A program made the position numbers and the translations under genes. From Prorocentrum cordatum (lineage: Eukaryota > Sar > Dinophyceae > Prorocentrales > Prorocentraceae): DNA of 64,000 nucleotides. The DNA is taken from NCBI GenBank assembly GCA_963575745.1, contig CAUYUJ010018621.1, positions 5,001 through 69,000 on the forward strand. The letters run 5' to 3'. Below are positions 1 to 9,462 of the stretch, one piece after another (positions within the stretch are counted from its first letter, which is position 1; every line of letters starts with the position of its first letter). A model generated the notes under the pieces. That model searched no databases, was not told the DNA's origin, and saw only the letters and a program-made list of their open reading frames with translations.

Positions 1-39
1 GGGGGGAGGAAACAGGGGGGGGGCATCGAGCGGTGAGGG

Positions 40-240
40 GGCCCAAGATAGCCAACAATGGCTCCGAGAGGGCCCCAGAAAGCCCAAGAGATGGCCTCCA
101 GCAGGGGTCCCTCCGTGTGGCTTTCAACATGCTCCAAGGGGCCCCAAGAGCGCTCTAAGACGGGCCCAAATGGACTAGGAGCCCCCCTAAGGACGCTCTC
201 AAGAGGCCCAAGCCCGTATCAAACCAAATGGTACAGGGCA
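40..240 (+). repeat. Degenerate GGCCCCAAGA minisatellite, locus 1
   Basis: Imperfect 10-12 bp units of the form GGCCCCAAGA or GGCTCCAAGA run head to tail. The same unit on the same strand recurs at 4355-4992, 21400-22015 and 23085-23835. Open frames across it give Pro/Arg/Gln/Lys-rich translations with no domain. I see no gene. Confidence 0.7.
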
Positions 241-348
241 GTTCTTTAATACATAGGATTTTCAAACACACATGATCTTAATACATGATTACTTTATGAG
301 TAAAGTTATGCATGAACTCATGGTTTTTTAATACTAATTTCCTGTATG

Positions 349-386
349 TTTTGATACATGATCCGCACGCGGACCATGTATTAAAA
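349..386. repeat. 38-bp imperfect palindrome in AT-richer spacer
   Basis: The arms TTTTGATACATGATCCGC and its near reverse complement meet around 367-368, with 16 of 18 positions pairing. The surrounding 241-504 is comparatively AT-rich and shows no gene. Confidence 0.6.
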
Positions 387-504
387 ACGGCACTGTATCC
401 ATGTGGGCTGCCTTCCCCCAATTTCGCTTCTGATGGCCTCTTCCAGTGGCCCATGATGGCTTCAAAATGGCCCGGGAGGACCACAAGATGCCCCGGGGAG
501 GAGG

Positions 505-952
505 GATGATGGTCGAGGAGGAGAGGGAGGAGGGAGGAGGATCGACGAGGGAGAGGACGAGGAGGAGGAGGAGGAGGAGGAGGAGGAGGAGGAGAAGGAT
601 CGAGGAGGGAGGATGACCGAGGAATACGAGGTGGAGGGAGGATGGTCGAGGAGGAATATGAAAAGGAGATCGAGGAGGAAGGGGGGGAAGAGGGAGGATG
701 ATCGAGGAGGGAGGGAGAAGGGAGGATGATCGAGACAGACGAGCACGAGGGGGAGGGAGAATGATGGAGGAGGAGGGAGGGATAACGATCGAGGAGGAGG
801 AGGAAGAGGGGGGGAGGAGGAAGGATGATCAAGGAGGAGGAGTAGGAGGGAGGATGCCCGAGGAGGGGAAGAGGGAGGATGATCGAGGAGGACGAGGGGG
901 AAGGATGATCGAAGAGGATGGAGGACGATCGGTGAGGGGGAGGAGGGAGGAC
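505..952 (+). repeat. (GGA)n polypurine microsatellite
   Basis: Interrupted GGA and GAGGAT repeat. It abuts composite repeat A at 953. Open frames on both strands are simple-sequence translations (Ser/Pro/Leu or Glu/Gly/Arg). Confidence 0.9.
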
Positions 953-1760
953 CAGTGTAAACCCAATATTCATCAGCGATGCTGGAATAACCCTTCCCTC
1001 GAAGCTCCCTTTTCATAACCCACTGCAAGTGTTCAGTTCCTCTGAGGGGGCAGTTTCGTTGGGAGACAACCGGTTGAAGACCCCAAAGCGTACCAACACA
1101 CTATTCTCGGGACTCCAACGCCACGAATCTACATGACTGTTGCGTCTTGACGATCCTGAATCGCGCCAGAACACCCCTCCTGGGACATTAACACCGCGAA
1201 TCATCCCACCTGTTCCGCCCTCATAACCCTGAGTCCTTGCAAAACATAATCTGGTACGTTGACCATGGGAACCCGTGAAACCCTTGCAACCATTTAAGAC
1301 GAACGCGCGCGGTACTAAAGCGAAAACCACCATGTTAAGCAGACCCGCCCTCATTCCGTGAAACTCTTGCAATTCATTTGAAACGAATGTGCGCTGCGCT
1401 AAGGCGAGAGCCACATGTTGAAAACGATCTGCCCTAAAATCCGTGGGAACCCTGCCATATGTGAAATCGAAAGTGCGCGACCCCAAAGCGAGAACCACAT
1501 TGTGAAAACCACTCGTCCCCAATCCGTCAAACTCTTGCACATGGCTAAAACGAATGTGCGCGGCGCTAAGGCGAGAGCCACATGTTGAAAACGGGCCGCC
1601 CCCAATTCATGAAACTCTTGCAAATGTTCAAAGAGAAATGTGCGCGGCGCTAAGGCGGCAGCCACATTTTGGAAGCGACCCGCCCTGCATCAGTGAAACG
1701 TTTGCCAATGTTTAAGCGTCAGGGCCACAAAAAAGTGAGGACGTCTTGGACAAAACGCCC
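953..1760 (+). repeat. Composite repeat A, copy 1
   Basis: It starts GACCAGTGTAAACCC directly after the GGA tract. A lead segment (ATCAGCGATG..CTCCCTTTTCAT) is followed by degenerate units around GACTGTTGCGTCTTGAC and CCAGAACACC. A tandem array with 84-bp period then runs from about 1290 to 1700, marked by GTGCGCGGCGCTAAGGCGAG and CCACATGTTGAAAACG near 1386, 1470, 1552 and 1636. Other copies lie at 8498, 58318, 58900 (reverse) and 61795. Frames through the array are not conserved between copies. Confidence 0.8.
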
Positions 1761-1799
1761 GGCCTGCCCTTTCGACAGTGAAGAGTTATGTATAAGGAG

Positions 1800-3290
1800 C
1801 AGGAACTGATCAAGGAGGAGGGACGATGTTAGAGGAAGGGGGGGGAGGGAGGAGGATCGAGGAGGATCGAGGAGGAGAGGAGGACGAGAGGAGGACGAGA
1901 GCATGACCGAGGAGGGGGAGGAGGGAGGATGATCCAGGAGGAAGGAGGGGAGGGAGGATAACCGAGGAGGAGGGAGGAGGAAGAGGAGGAAAAAGGGGAG
2001 GAGGAGGAGGAGGAGGAGGAGGAAGAAGAGAGGGAGGAGGAAGGAGGAGGAGGAGGAGGAGGAGAGAGGATGATCGAGGAAGAATGGGAGGAGGAGGATG
2101 AGGAGGAGGAAGAGGAGGATAAGGATGATGATGATGATGATGCTGATGATGATGCTGACTATGATGTTGAACATGATGTGGCCGCTGCTGATGATGGCGG
2201 TGGTGATGATGTTGACGGTGATGATGATGATGATGCTGTTGTTGATGATGATGATGATGATGATGATGATGCGGATGGTGATGGTAATGATGATGATGGT
2301 GGTGGGGCGGCTGCTGATTATGACGATGATGATGCTGATGACGATGACGATGCCGATGATGATGCTGCTGATGATGCTGCTGATGATGATGCTGCTGATG
2401 ATGCTGATGCTGATGCTGATGATGTTGATGATGATGATAATGAGGAGGAGGAGGCGGAGGAGGAGGAGGGGGAGGAATAGGAGTGAGGATGATCGAGGAA
2501 GACGAGGCGGAGGAGGAGGAGGGAGGATGACCGAGGAGAGGTACGAGGGAGGATGAGCGAGGAGGGGGAAGAGGGAGGTGGGTCGAGGAGAAGGAGCGAG
2601 GATGATCGAGGGGGGGGGGGAAGGAGGATGGCCGAGGAACAGGGGGGGGAGGGGGAAGGAGGGTGATCGAGAAAAGAGAGGAGGAGGATCGAGTAGGAGC
2701 AGAAGGATAAGCAGGGAAGATGATGATCGAGGAGGAGAAGGAGGAGGAGAAGGACCAGGAGGGAGGATGATCGAGGAGATGGGGGGGAAGAGGAAAGAGG
2801 GTGATCAAGGAGGGGGGTGAGAAGGAGTGAGGATGATCGAGGGGGGGGAAGAGAGGATGATCGAGGAGGAGAGGGGGATGATCGAGGAGGGGCGGCGGCG
2901 GAGCAGGAGGAGTCGGAGGACGGAGGAGGAGAAGGAGGAGGAGAAGCAGCATGAGGAGGAGGATCGAGGAGGATGAGGAGGAAATGGAGGAGCAGCCAGG
3001 AGGAAGATCCAGGAGGAGGGGGAGGATGAGGGAGGAGGAGGAGGAGGAGAAGGAGGAGGAGTGGAGGAGCAGGAGAAGGAGTGTGAGGAGGGAGGAGGAT
3101 GAAGAGGAGGAGAAGAGGACGAGGAGGAGGATGGAGGAGGAAGAGGAGGATGAGGAGGAGGAGGAGGAGGAGGACGAGAACGAGGACGGACGAGGAGAAG
3201 GGGGATGGAGGAGAGGGAGGAGAAGGAGGAGGAGGACGACGACGTGGAAGACGAGGAGGACAACGAGGATGAGTGGGAGGAGAAATGTTC
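1800..3290 (+). repeat. (GGA)n / (GAT)n / (GGA)n microsatellite block
   Basis: GGA-rich to about 2120, GAT/GCTGAT from about 2121 to 2445, then GGA-rich again to about 3290. The long open frames here (Asp-rich, His-rich, Ser-rich) follow from the repeat and lack any domain. Confidence 0.9.
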
Positions 3291-4354
3291 GGTACGGCTC
3301 TGCCGGCACCCTTGTTGCCAACTGGTCGCATGTGATACTTACGCAGGCCTGATGCTGAACTTTTACGCTCTTGCGAATCCGACCAGCCCTCTGGGCGTAA
3401 TCAAGTCGTCTAGAGCGGTTTCTCTTCCAACCCCCTTCTTCCCCCTTCGGGGAGGGGTTTGTCACTGCTCCCGCTCCCGATCAATAACACCCCCTCCCCC
3501 TGGCTGGCAGCCAACGCGGGACCATGCCAACCCCATGCGCCCCTCCCACACCGTCCCTGTCAACAAACAATGCAAAACGCACTCTGCCTCCACATTTGGA
3601 GCTTGCGTGGAAGCGCCGCCCCCCACCATCCCTGACAAAATCAAGACAAAATACAATGTGGTGCAAAGTCTTGATTCATGTTCGTGAGGCCCGCGAGCAC
3701 CTTGTTTTTGACAGGGACAGCGGGGGTGTCAGGGCGACCATTCCTGCTGTGCGCAGGGCTACCATTCCTAACAAAAAACATACAAAATGCACCTCGCGGC
3801 TAAATCTGAATCATGCGCGGCCACCCCGCGATCACTGTCAACTGTGGTTCTTTGCAGGGAAGGCGAGGGCGGTGGCGCGTGGCCTGCTGTGCGCAGGCCC
3901 ACCTGACACAATGATGGGCAGTGGTTTTCGACAAGGATGGTGGGGGCCGACATGTTTCCCGATGTGTGCTGTCACGTGCGCAGGCCACCCTGACGCACTC
4001 TGCACGTGCCCCGAACGTGGCGCACCTGGCGCGGCTGGAGTGTGCGGTACGCACTCGGAGCACGTGGCGCATCTGGCGCACCAGGCGTGCCTGGCACGCT
4101 CGGGCCTCAGGGGTGCCTGGCGCACCTGGCGCCCCTGACACGCGTGGCGCACCTCGCCCAAGCGTCGCGCTCCTGGGGTCGGCTTTGGTTCCCAGTAGCT
4201 GTCCATTCAAAGTCGACCGCTGAACATGCTCAGGCTCGGGTGCTACTTCTGTGTTGGGGCGGGTGGGAGTGAGCGGCTTGCGGGCGGGTGGGTAGCTTGA
4301 CCCCTCCCCCTACCCCCTCCCCTGGACCTGGAGGGGGGGTTCGCGAGCGGTCAG
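3291..4354. other. No gene seen; degenerate local repeats
   Basis: Loose repeats occur: CCTGCTGTGCGCAGG-like motifs near 3743, 3886 and 3968, CCTGACAAAATC/ACAAAATGCA-like blocks near 3560, 3632 and 3767, and many GGCGCACCTGGCGC motifs at 4015-4160. No coding signal is recognisable. Confidence 0.5.
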
Positions 4355-4992
4355 AACATCTGAGATGGCCCAAGACGGCTCCAGGAGGGCCTCAGAGAGC
4401 CCAGGATTACTTCCAAGACGGCCCAAGATATCCCAAGATGGCGCAATATGGCTCCAAAGATGCTCCAAGAAACCCCAAGACCGCTCCAAAACGGCTCCAA
4501 GTGGCCACGGAGCCTCCCCAGGACGCCACCCAGAGGCTAACATCTTTCAACTACCCAAGGAAAATCAACTGTGTGTGCCTTCTCGCCTTTTCGCTTCCGA
4601 TGGCCTTCCGAGGCCTCGGGACAGCTCCAAGAGGACGCTCGAGGGCCCCAAGAGAGGCTCGAGGGAGCCCCGAGACGGCCCCAAGAGCGCCCAAGAGTGC
4701 CCCAAGAGGGGCCCAAGAGGCGATTGTTGGGGCTCCCGAGGGGGGAACGCAATTGAAGCTCCCATCTTTTTGTTGATCGATCTCCTCCAAGATGGCCCCG
4801 AGAGCGCTCCCAAGGCTCCTAAGAGCGCCTCAAGAGGGCCCCAAAAGGCGCCCAGGAAGCCCCAAGAGGCGCTCAAGATGCCTTCAAGAGGCTCCCAAGA
4901 GACCCCCAAGAGGCCCCAAGAGGCTCCCCGAGGCACCCAAGACGCTCCAAGAGGCCTCCCGGACCACCATAAGGCCCCCAAGCACCCAAGAA
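4355..4992 (+). repeat. GGCCCCAAGA minisatellite, locus 2
   Basis: Dense units such as GGCCCCAAGAGG and GGCTCCAAGA. An embedded non-repeat island (about 4550-4620, CTTCTCGCCTTTTCGCTTCCGA) resembles 21555-21600 in locus 3, so whole array segments are probably dispersed rather than single units. Confidence 0.75.
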
Positions 4993-4994
4993 GC

Positions 4995-5116
4995 TCCCTC
5001 GCCGTTGTCCTCCTCCTCCTCCTCCTCCTCCTCCTCCTCCTCCTCCTCCTCATCCTCATCCTCATCCTCATCCTCATCCTCATCCTCATCCTCATCATCA
5101 TCATCATCATCATCAG

Positions 5117-5176
<60 letters not shown>

Positions 5177-5189
5177 TCACATCATCATC

Positions 5190-5224
<35 letters not shown>

Positions 5225-5264
5225 CCATCACCATCACCATCACCATCACCATCACCATCATCAT

Positions 5265-5325
<61 letters not shown>

Positions 5326-5465
5326 TTCTCCCCCTCCTCCCATCTCCCACCTCCCCTCACCTCCTCCTCCTCCTCCCCCTTCTCCTCTTCATCCGCCTAT
5401 TTCTCCCCCTCCCTCCACCACTCCCCCCCTCCCTCACCTCCTCCTCCTCCTCCTCCTCCTCCTTC
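4995..5465 (+). repeat. (CCT)n / (TCA)n microsatellite
   Basis: CCT repeats, then TCATCC and a long TCA/CAT run to about 5325, then CCT-rich sequence. It lies just 3' of the minus-strand discoidin-collagen-TSP1 gene. Confidence 0.9.
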
Positions 5466-5496
5466 ACTGTATCCGCCGCGCTGCGCTGCCGGGCAC

Positions 5497-7430
5497 TCAC
5501 TCTGACAGCGGCAGCAGGGAGATCGAGGCCGCTGCCAGCGCCGTGAAGGACACCAGCCCATCGGCACGCAGAGGCACGGTGCTGGACTTTGCCTTCTTCG
5601 TTGTGGTGGTCGTGGTGGTCGTCGTGGGGCACGCTTTCACGTTGCACTTCTCTTAGGGGAACGAAGGACGACATGAACACAAAAACTCAGAGGCCCGCGC
5701 GGATTTCTCGGATCCGCGCTGGAGCCCTTTGGCGGCGCCCTCGGCGCCGCCCCTGGCGCGCTCCGAGCGCCATGGAGGGGGCTCCAGCGCGGATCCGAGA
5801 AATCCGCGCGGACCTCTGAGTTTTTATGTTTATATCATTCTTCGTTCCCCTATCTTTGTCTCGAACATCTTGCCTTCGCAATCCTCTCGGGTGCTGCTAG
5901 CAGTGCCCCTGGCCGAAGGTACCCCCAGAATTCTCGGGGCGGCGCAGATGGCCTCCAGAGCACCCCTCACGAGGCCCAGAGGGCCCCAAGGACTTGAAAA
6001 TGGAACGAAACGCTGGGGGCACCTTGGGCCAGGGGCGCTTCTAGCAACACCCGATCCTTGCCGCCGTTCTGTGGATCGACCTTGAAGCCACGAGACCGGA
6101 CCTGAGTGCCGGGATCCGTGGTGCCACAAGACTTGGTGCAGTCGGAGTAGTCTGCCCACTCGTCCCAGATGCAGTCGATCGGCTTGGGAGTGAGTCCTCT
6201 GGGCCCCTGACGACCAGCAACCCCTGGGGCTCCGCGATCCCCATTGGCTCCAGGAGCACCTCTTCGGCGGCGAGCCCGGGGGGGAAATGAGAAGGAGAAG
6301 GCCTCCTCAGAAGGCTCGGAAGTCCCCTGGCCTTCTGAGAAGTGTTCTGAGGCTTCTCCGAGGCACAGAGAGAACTTTGTCAGAAAGCGTGAGGGCTTCT
6401 GAGAAGCCCCGCCGCCTCCTGAGAAGGCCTTCTTCTTCGCAGTTCCCCCCCCCCCCGTTCGCCGCCGACCTCTGGCTCCGGCAGCCCCCTTCTGGCCAGC
6501 AGCTCCCCTGGGCCCGGGAGGCCCAGGCGGGCCCTTCGCGCCCGTGGCGCCCCTCGGGCCGGGCACCGCCGGGGCACACCCGTCCCAGTCGGCTCTCATG
6601 CTGATGTGGTTGTGCCAGGTCTGCACGTAGATTCGGATCCAGCGCGCGCGCACCGGAGGGTTCAGCGTGTTCACCCTGCACCAGCGCCAGTTGCCACCGC
6701 TCAGCGTGTGCGGGTACCACTTCCAATTGTGCGTAGACGACTTGTACAGGATCTTGTACGACTTGACCCACTGGTGACAGGTGTGCCTTCCCATGTTCAG
6801 GGACCTCGTGACAATCTTGTCTCCTCCAAAGTCCCATTGGACCCACTGATCCCTGGCATTGTGGTGGGAACACCAAGTCGTTCCATAATTGTTGAGACGG
6901 GTACGCCACATTTGCCCCCGGCCATGATCGGCCCTGTTATGCCAATAGCTCGAAGCCACGATGTTGGCATCCGGCGTTACCTTGTGGTTCGTATTGCCAG
7001 ACAAACGCGAAGTGACACTACAACTGAGTCCGGAGGCCTCATAATCCGCAGCGCTGTCATCCAGCAAGCTTTGATTGGGGAACGGTGGGAGCTCGAAATC
7101 ATCGTCGATATCAGAGGACGAACCATCGTTGAGATCAATAAACCCCTCGCCCCATGAAGCATTGTCACCAAACTCATCATCCTGATCGGAATCCACCATC
7201 TCCGAAGAATAAGAGACATGACCATCAACGTCAACTAGAGCAGTCATGTGGTCCTCGTCGGAATCGGCAAACACATCATTGCTTCCATGTGCTTTCCGCA
7301 TCAGCCTTGTCGGTTGAGTTCTTGGGCTGAGATCGATCGCATCCTTGTGCTGGCCAACTGCTGTACCGCTTGCGGGGCCGATGCCGAAACTTGCCGAACA
7401 TATCACAAGGAACAAGCAAAAGTTATTCAT
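5497..7430 (-). CDS. Secreted discoidin / collagen-like / thrombospondin-1 protein gene, split by three TIR elements
   Basis: ATG at 7430. Exons by reading-frame and domain logic: 7430-6470, 6259-6057, 5883-5854, 5649-5497 (1,347 nt, 448 aa). Residues 1-22 are a signal peptide and 50-130 an acidic Asp/Glu/Ser region. Residues 137-285 are an F5/8 type C (discoidin) domain: WVQWDFGG, WVKSYKILYK, NPPVRARWIRI and a closing C are visible. Residues 291-343 are Gly-X-Y repeats. From 350 a TSP1 domain (CIWDEWADYSDCTKSCG, RSR, NGGKD-C, CNVKACP) is followed by a Thr run and a hydrophobic C-terminus ending LLPLSE, suggesting a membrane or lipid anchor. It probably acts in adhesion at the cell surface (inference). 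Without splicing, stops inside the inserted elements truncate it. Two relict spliced leaders lie at 7515-7549, so the gene was retroposed before gaining these insertions. The last junction is uncertain. Confidence 0.8.
5650..5853 (-). mobile_element. TIR element I-3 interrupting the TSP1 coding sequence
   Basis: About 200 bp with near-perfect inverted repeats of about 70 bp, reading inward from TAGGGGAACGAAG through ACTCAGAGG and GCGCGGATTTCTCGGATC to GCTGGAGC. The flanks AAAGA and AGAGA look like a 5-bp target duplication with one mismatch. Excising 204 nt joins FETK to KCNVKACP, the expected TSP1 spacing. No standard GT/GC/GA donor pairs with an in-frame AG acceptor, so it may be a non-canonical intron or a disrupting insertion. 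Read through, it ends the protein at TAA (5832-5830). Relatives lie at 28136-28331 and 54484-54572. Confidence 0.75.
5884..6056 (-). mobile_element. Introner-like element I-2 (173-nt GA-AG intron)
   Basis: The ends are inverted repeats of about 41 bp with five mismatches, inward from CGGGTGYTGCTAG through GCCCCTGGCC and AAGGT to CCCCCAG. The flanks share a 5-bp AGGAT duplication. Removing 6056-5884 as GATCGG..GAGAG joins NGGKD to CEGKMF, giving the conserved TSP1 cysteine in frame. The only boundary choice with an AG acceptor uses a GA donor, a donor class known in dinoflagellates, and the acceptor is AG|G. Confidence 0.85.
6260..6469 (-). mobile_element. Introner-like element I-1 (210-nt GT-AG intron)
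   Basis: Plus-strand ends CGGCGGCGAGCCCGGGG and, reversed, CGGCGGCGAACGGGGG continue as inverted repeats for about 50 bp (to AGAAGGCC and CTCAG-AGG). Both sides carry ACCTCT (6258-6263 and 6468-6473; AGAGGT in gene sense). Splicing AGAG|GT..AG|GT removes 210 nt and restores uninterrupted Gly-X-Y (GAR-GAP-GAN). Each splice site comes from one copy of the duplication. The interior holds CTTCTGAGAAG palindromes. A relative lies at 53607-53775. Confidence 0.88.
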
Positions 7431-7514
7431 GGAAATTTCTTATGGGGCCAACTGGTATTGATCAACACCAATTGGGTGATGGCTGCAACCTACACCGCTT
7501 AACACTAGCGACGA

Positions 7515-7549
7515 CGTGAGCCAAATCGCTTGAGTCAAAACGGCAATGG
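7515..7549 (-). other. Two tandem relict dinoflagellate spliced leaders upstream of the discoidin-collagen gene
   Basis: On the minus strand 7549-7529 reads CCATTGCCG then TTTTGACTCAAG, 17 of 21 positions identical to DinoSL (CCGTAGCCA then TTTTGGCTCAAG). Immediately 3', 7528-7515 reads CGATTTGGCTCACG, matching the last 15 nt of DinoSL with one deletion and two changes. The order (fuller 5', shorter and older 3') is the pattern expected after repeated trans-splicing and retroposition. About 84 nt of leader separates it from the ATG. Confidence 0.75.
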
Positions 7550-7597
7550 AACGGCTCTGACGGGACCTTGGGGCAAGCCTCACTCAGATCGGAAACT

Positions 7598-7760
7598 CCT
7601 CCTCCTTCTCCTCCTCCTCCACCTCCTCCTCCTGCTCCTCCTCCTCCTCCTCCTCCTCCTCCTCCTCCTCCTCCTCCTCCCCCTCCCCCTCCCCCTCCCC
7701 CTCCCCCTCCTCCTCCTCTCCCTCTCCCTCTCCCTCTCCCTCTCCCTTTCGCTCTCCCTC
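7598..7760 (+). repeat. (CCT)n / (CCCTCC)n / (CTCTCC)n microsatellite
   Basis: Pyrimidine-only run changing unit from CCT to CCCCCT to CTCTCC. No gene. Confidence 0.9.
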
Positions 7761-8253
7761 AAGAATGCCACAAAGCGACGACCCCCTCGAACCGAATGCT
7801 TAAATCGACAACTTTCGGGCAGATGGCCGAAAGTTCGAAGCCGGGCTGAGTTGGCTCGTCGGGCTTCGTAGTGTAATCCGAACGCGCTTCGCGACTCGCG
7901 TCGCTCACTGACGCTCCCTCTCCCTCTCCCTCCCTTCCTCCTCTTGATCCTCCCCTCTGCTGCTCCTGGCGTTCCTGCGTTCCTGCTGCTGCTCCTCCTC
8001 CACCCCCCCCCCTTCCTCTTCCGGGGCGAAGCATCTGGGCAACGGCTAGGGGACGAGACGATCAGCAGGAGCGACGGAGAACAAGGGCTGGGGAGGGCAA
8101 CGACTCAGCGCAACCGCCCGCGAGTGGGAGAGCAAAATCCACCAGCCGGGATTGCTCGGCGCACGCTGCGTGGCGGCGCGGCGCTGGCTGGAAAAGAAAA
8201 AATTGGGAAAACGAGACTACCGCCGACCAGCCACAGCAGGGGGGAGCTGTGCT
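7761..8253. other. No gene seen; one short hairpin
   Basis: AACTTTCGG at 7810-7818 pairs with CCGAAAGTT at 7827-7835 (perfect 9-bp stem). The rest is GC- and CT-rich sequence without a recognisable gene. Confidence 0.5.
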
Positions 8254-8364
8254 TGATGGGCCTGTTTCCACCACCACCACCATAAGTTGGAGGGGGGAAG
8301 GAGGAGGACGAGGAGGAGGAGGAGCTCCAACTTATGGTGGTGGTGGTGGAAAACAGGCCCATCA
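8254..8364. repeat. Inverted repeat with 37-bp arms around a polypurine loop
   Basis: The arms read TGATGGGCCTGTTTCCACC..CATAAGTTGGA and its reverse complement, with one extra T in one arm. The loop of about 35 bp is GGA-rich. It looks like a foldback element or a hairpin made by replication error. Confidence 0.8.
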
Positions 8365-8365
8365 C

Positions 8366-8497
8366 TTCAAGAACAGGAGGCGCTCCGCCGGCCAGAGCGC
8401 GCACAAAGCATCCAAATCTGTGTCCTCCCCAGGGTGCACAAGAACAGCCAAGAGGCACGAAGAGAACATTAGGGTACCCTGCCCCCTGGCCGACCAC
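8366..8497 (+). repeat. Dispersed repeat E, copy 1
   Basis: Shares CTCCGCCGGCCA, CCCCAGGGTGCACAA, ACGAAGA and GATCTT..CCTCG in the same order with 63195-63345. Here it runs straight into composite repeat A. Confidence 0.65.
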
Positions 8498-9095
8498 GAT
8501 CTTATGCCTCGATCCAACGATGTTGCAATCAACCCTCCCTCCAAGCTCCCTCTTCATAGGTCCCCAAAAAATAGGTCTGCATTGCTGGAAATGACCTGAT
8601 ATAAAACAATCGTCTGACCTCATTCGTGGCATCATAGCGTTCCTTGGACTTGCGGATCAACGCTGCGGATCAACGTGACGATTGCGTCCTGACAATCACG
8701 AACCGTGCCAAGACACCATTCCTGGAAATTCAACAGCGCGAGTCAACGTGACTGTTGCGTCCTGACAGAAGGTTCAAAACGAATGTGTGCGGCGCTAACG
8801 CGAAAACCACATTTTGTAAACGGCCCGCCCTGCATCCGTGAAACTGTTGCAAACGTTGAACCAAACGTGCGCGGCGTAAGACGAGAAAATCATTAAAAAA
8901 ACACCCGCCCTCCACCCGTGAACCTGCTGCCAACTTGTAAGACATGCATATTGTGCGCGGCGCTTAAGCTAGAGCCACATGTTGAAAACCAACCGCCCTC
9001 CATTCGTAAACAGAGTTCAAGCTTCAGGATCACAGATTGCGAGGAAAGCTCAAGCGAAACAGCTGGCCCGCCCTCCCGACACGTCTGGGAGTGCG
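8498..9095 (+). repeat. Composite repeat A, copy 2
   Basis: Lead segment AACGATGTTGCAATCAACC, then GACTGTTGCGTCCTGACA units. Three 83-85 bp units follow with GTGYGCGGCG at 8785, 8868 and 8953. The tail AGCGAAACAGCTGGCCCGCCC resembles 62570-62600 in copy 5. A GGA tract follows, as in the other copies. Confidence 0.8.
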
Positions 9096-9320
9096 ACAGG
9101 ACAAGGGACGGAGGAGGAGAAGGAGGGGGAGGGGGAGGAGGACAGGAGGAGGACGGAGGGAGGAGGGAGGGGAGAGGAGGGGGAGGGGAGGGGGAGGGAG
9201 GAGGAGGGGGAGCATGGGAGGAAGGAAGGGGGAGGAGGGAGGAGCAGGAGGGGAGGGAGGGGAGGAGGGCAGGGAGAGGGAGGGAGGAGGGAGGGGAGAG
9301 GAGGGGGAGCATGGAAGAAG
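9096..9320 (+). repeat. (GGA)n polypurine microsatellite
   Basis: Interrupted GGAGGGGGA repeat. The following 9321-9462 shows no gene. Confidence 0.9.
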
Positions 9321-9462
9321 GGGGAACGTGGGAAGAGATCTGCTCCGGACTCGGAGCGCGCCCTGCCCCAGTCGGCGGACTGACGGGGGGGCCGACTGCA
9401 CGGAATACGGACGTCGAGGCAACACGCCGCGAGTCCACGCTGCGAGGAGCACCCCAAAACTC

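Noticed and set aside
1810-3465. 551-codon minus-strand frame rich in Ser, Pro and His
   Set aside because: It is the translation of the GGA/GAT microsatellite; composition follows the repeat unit and there is no domain.
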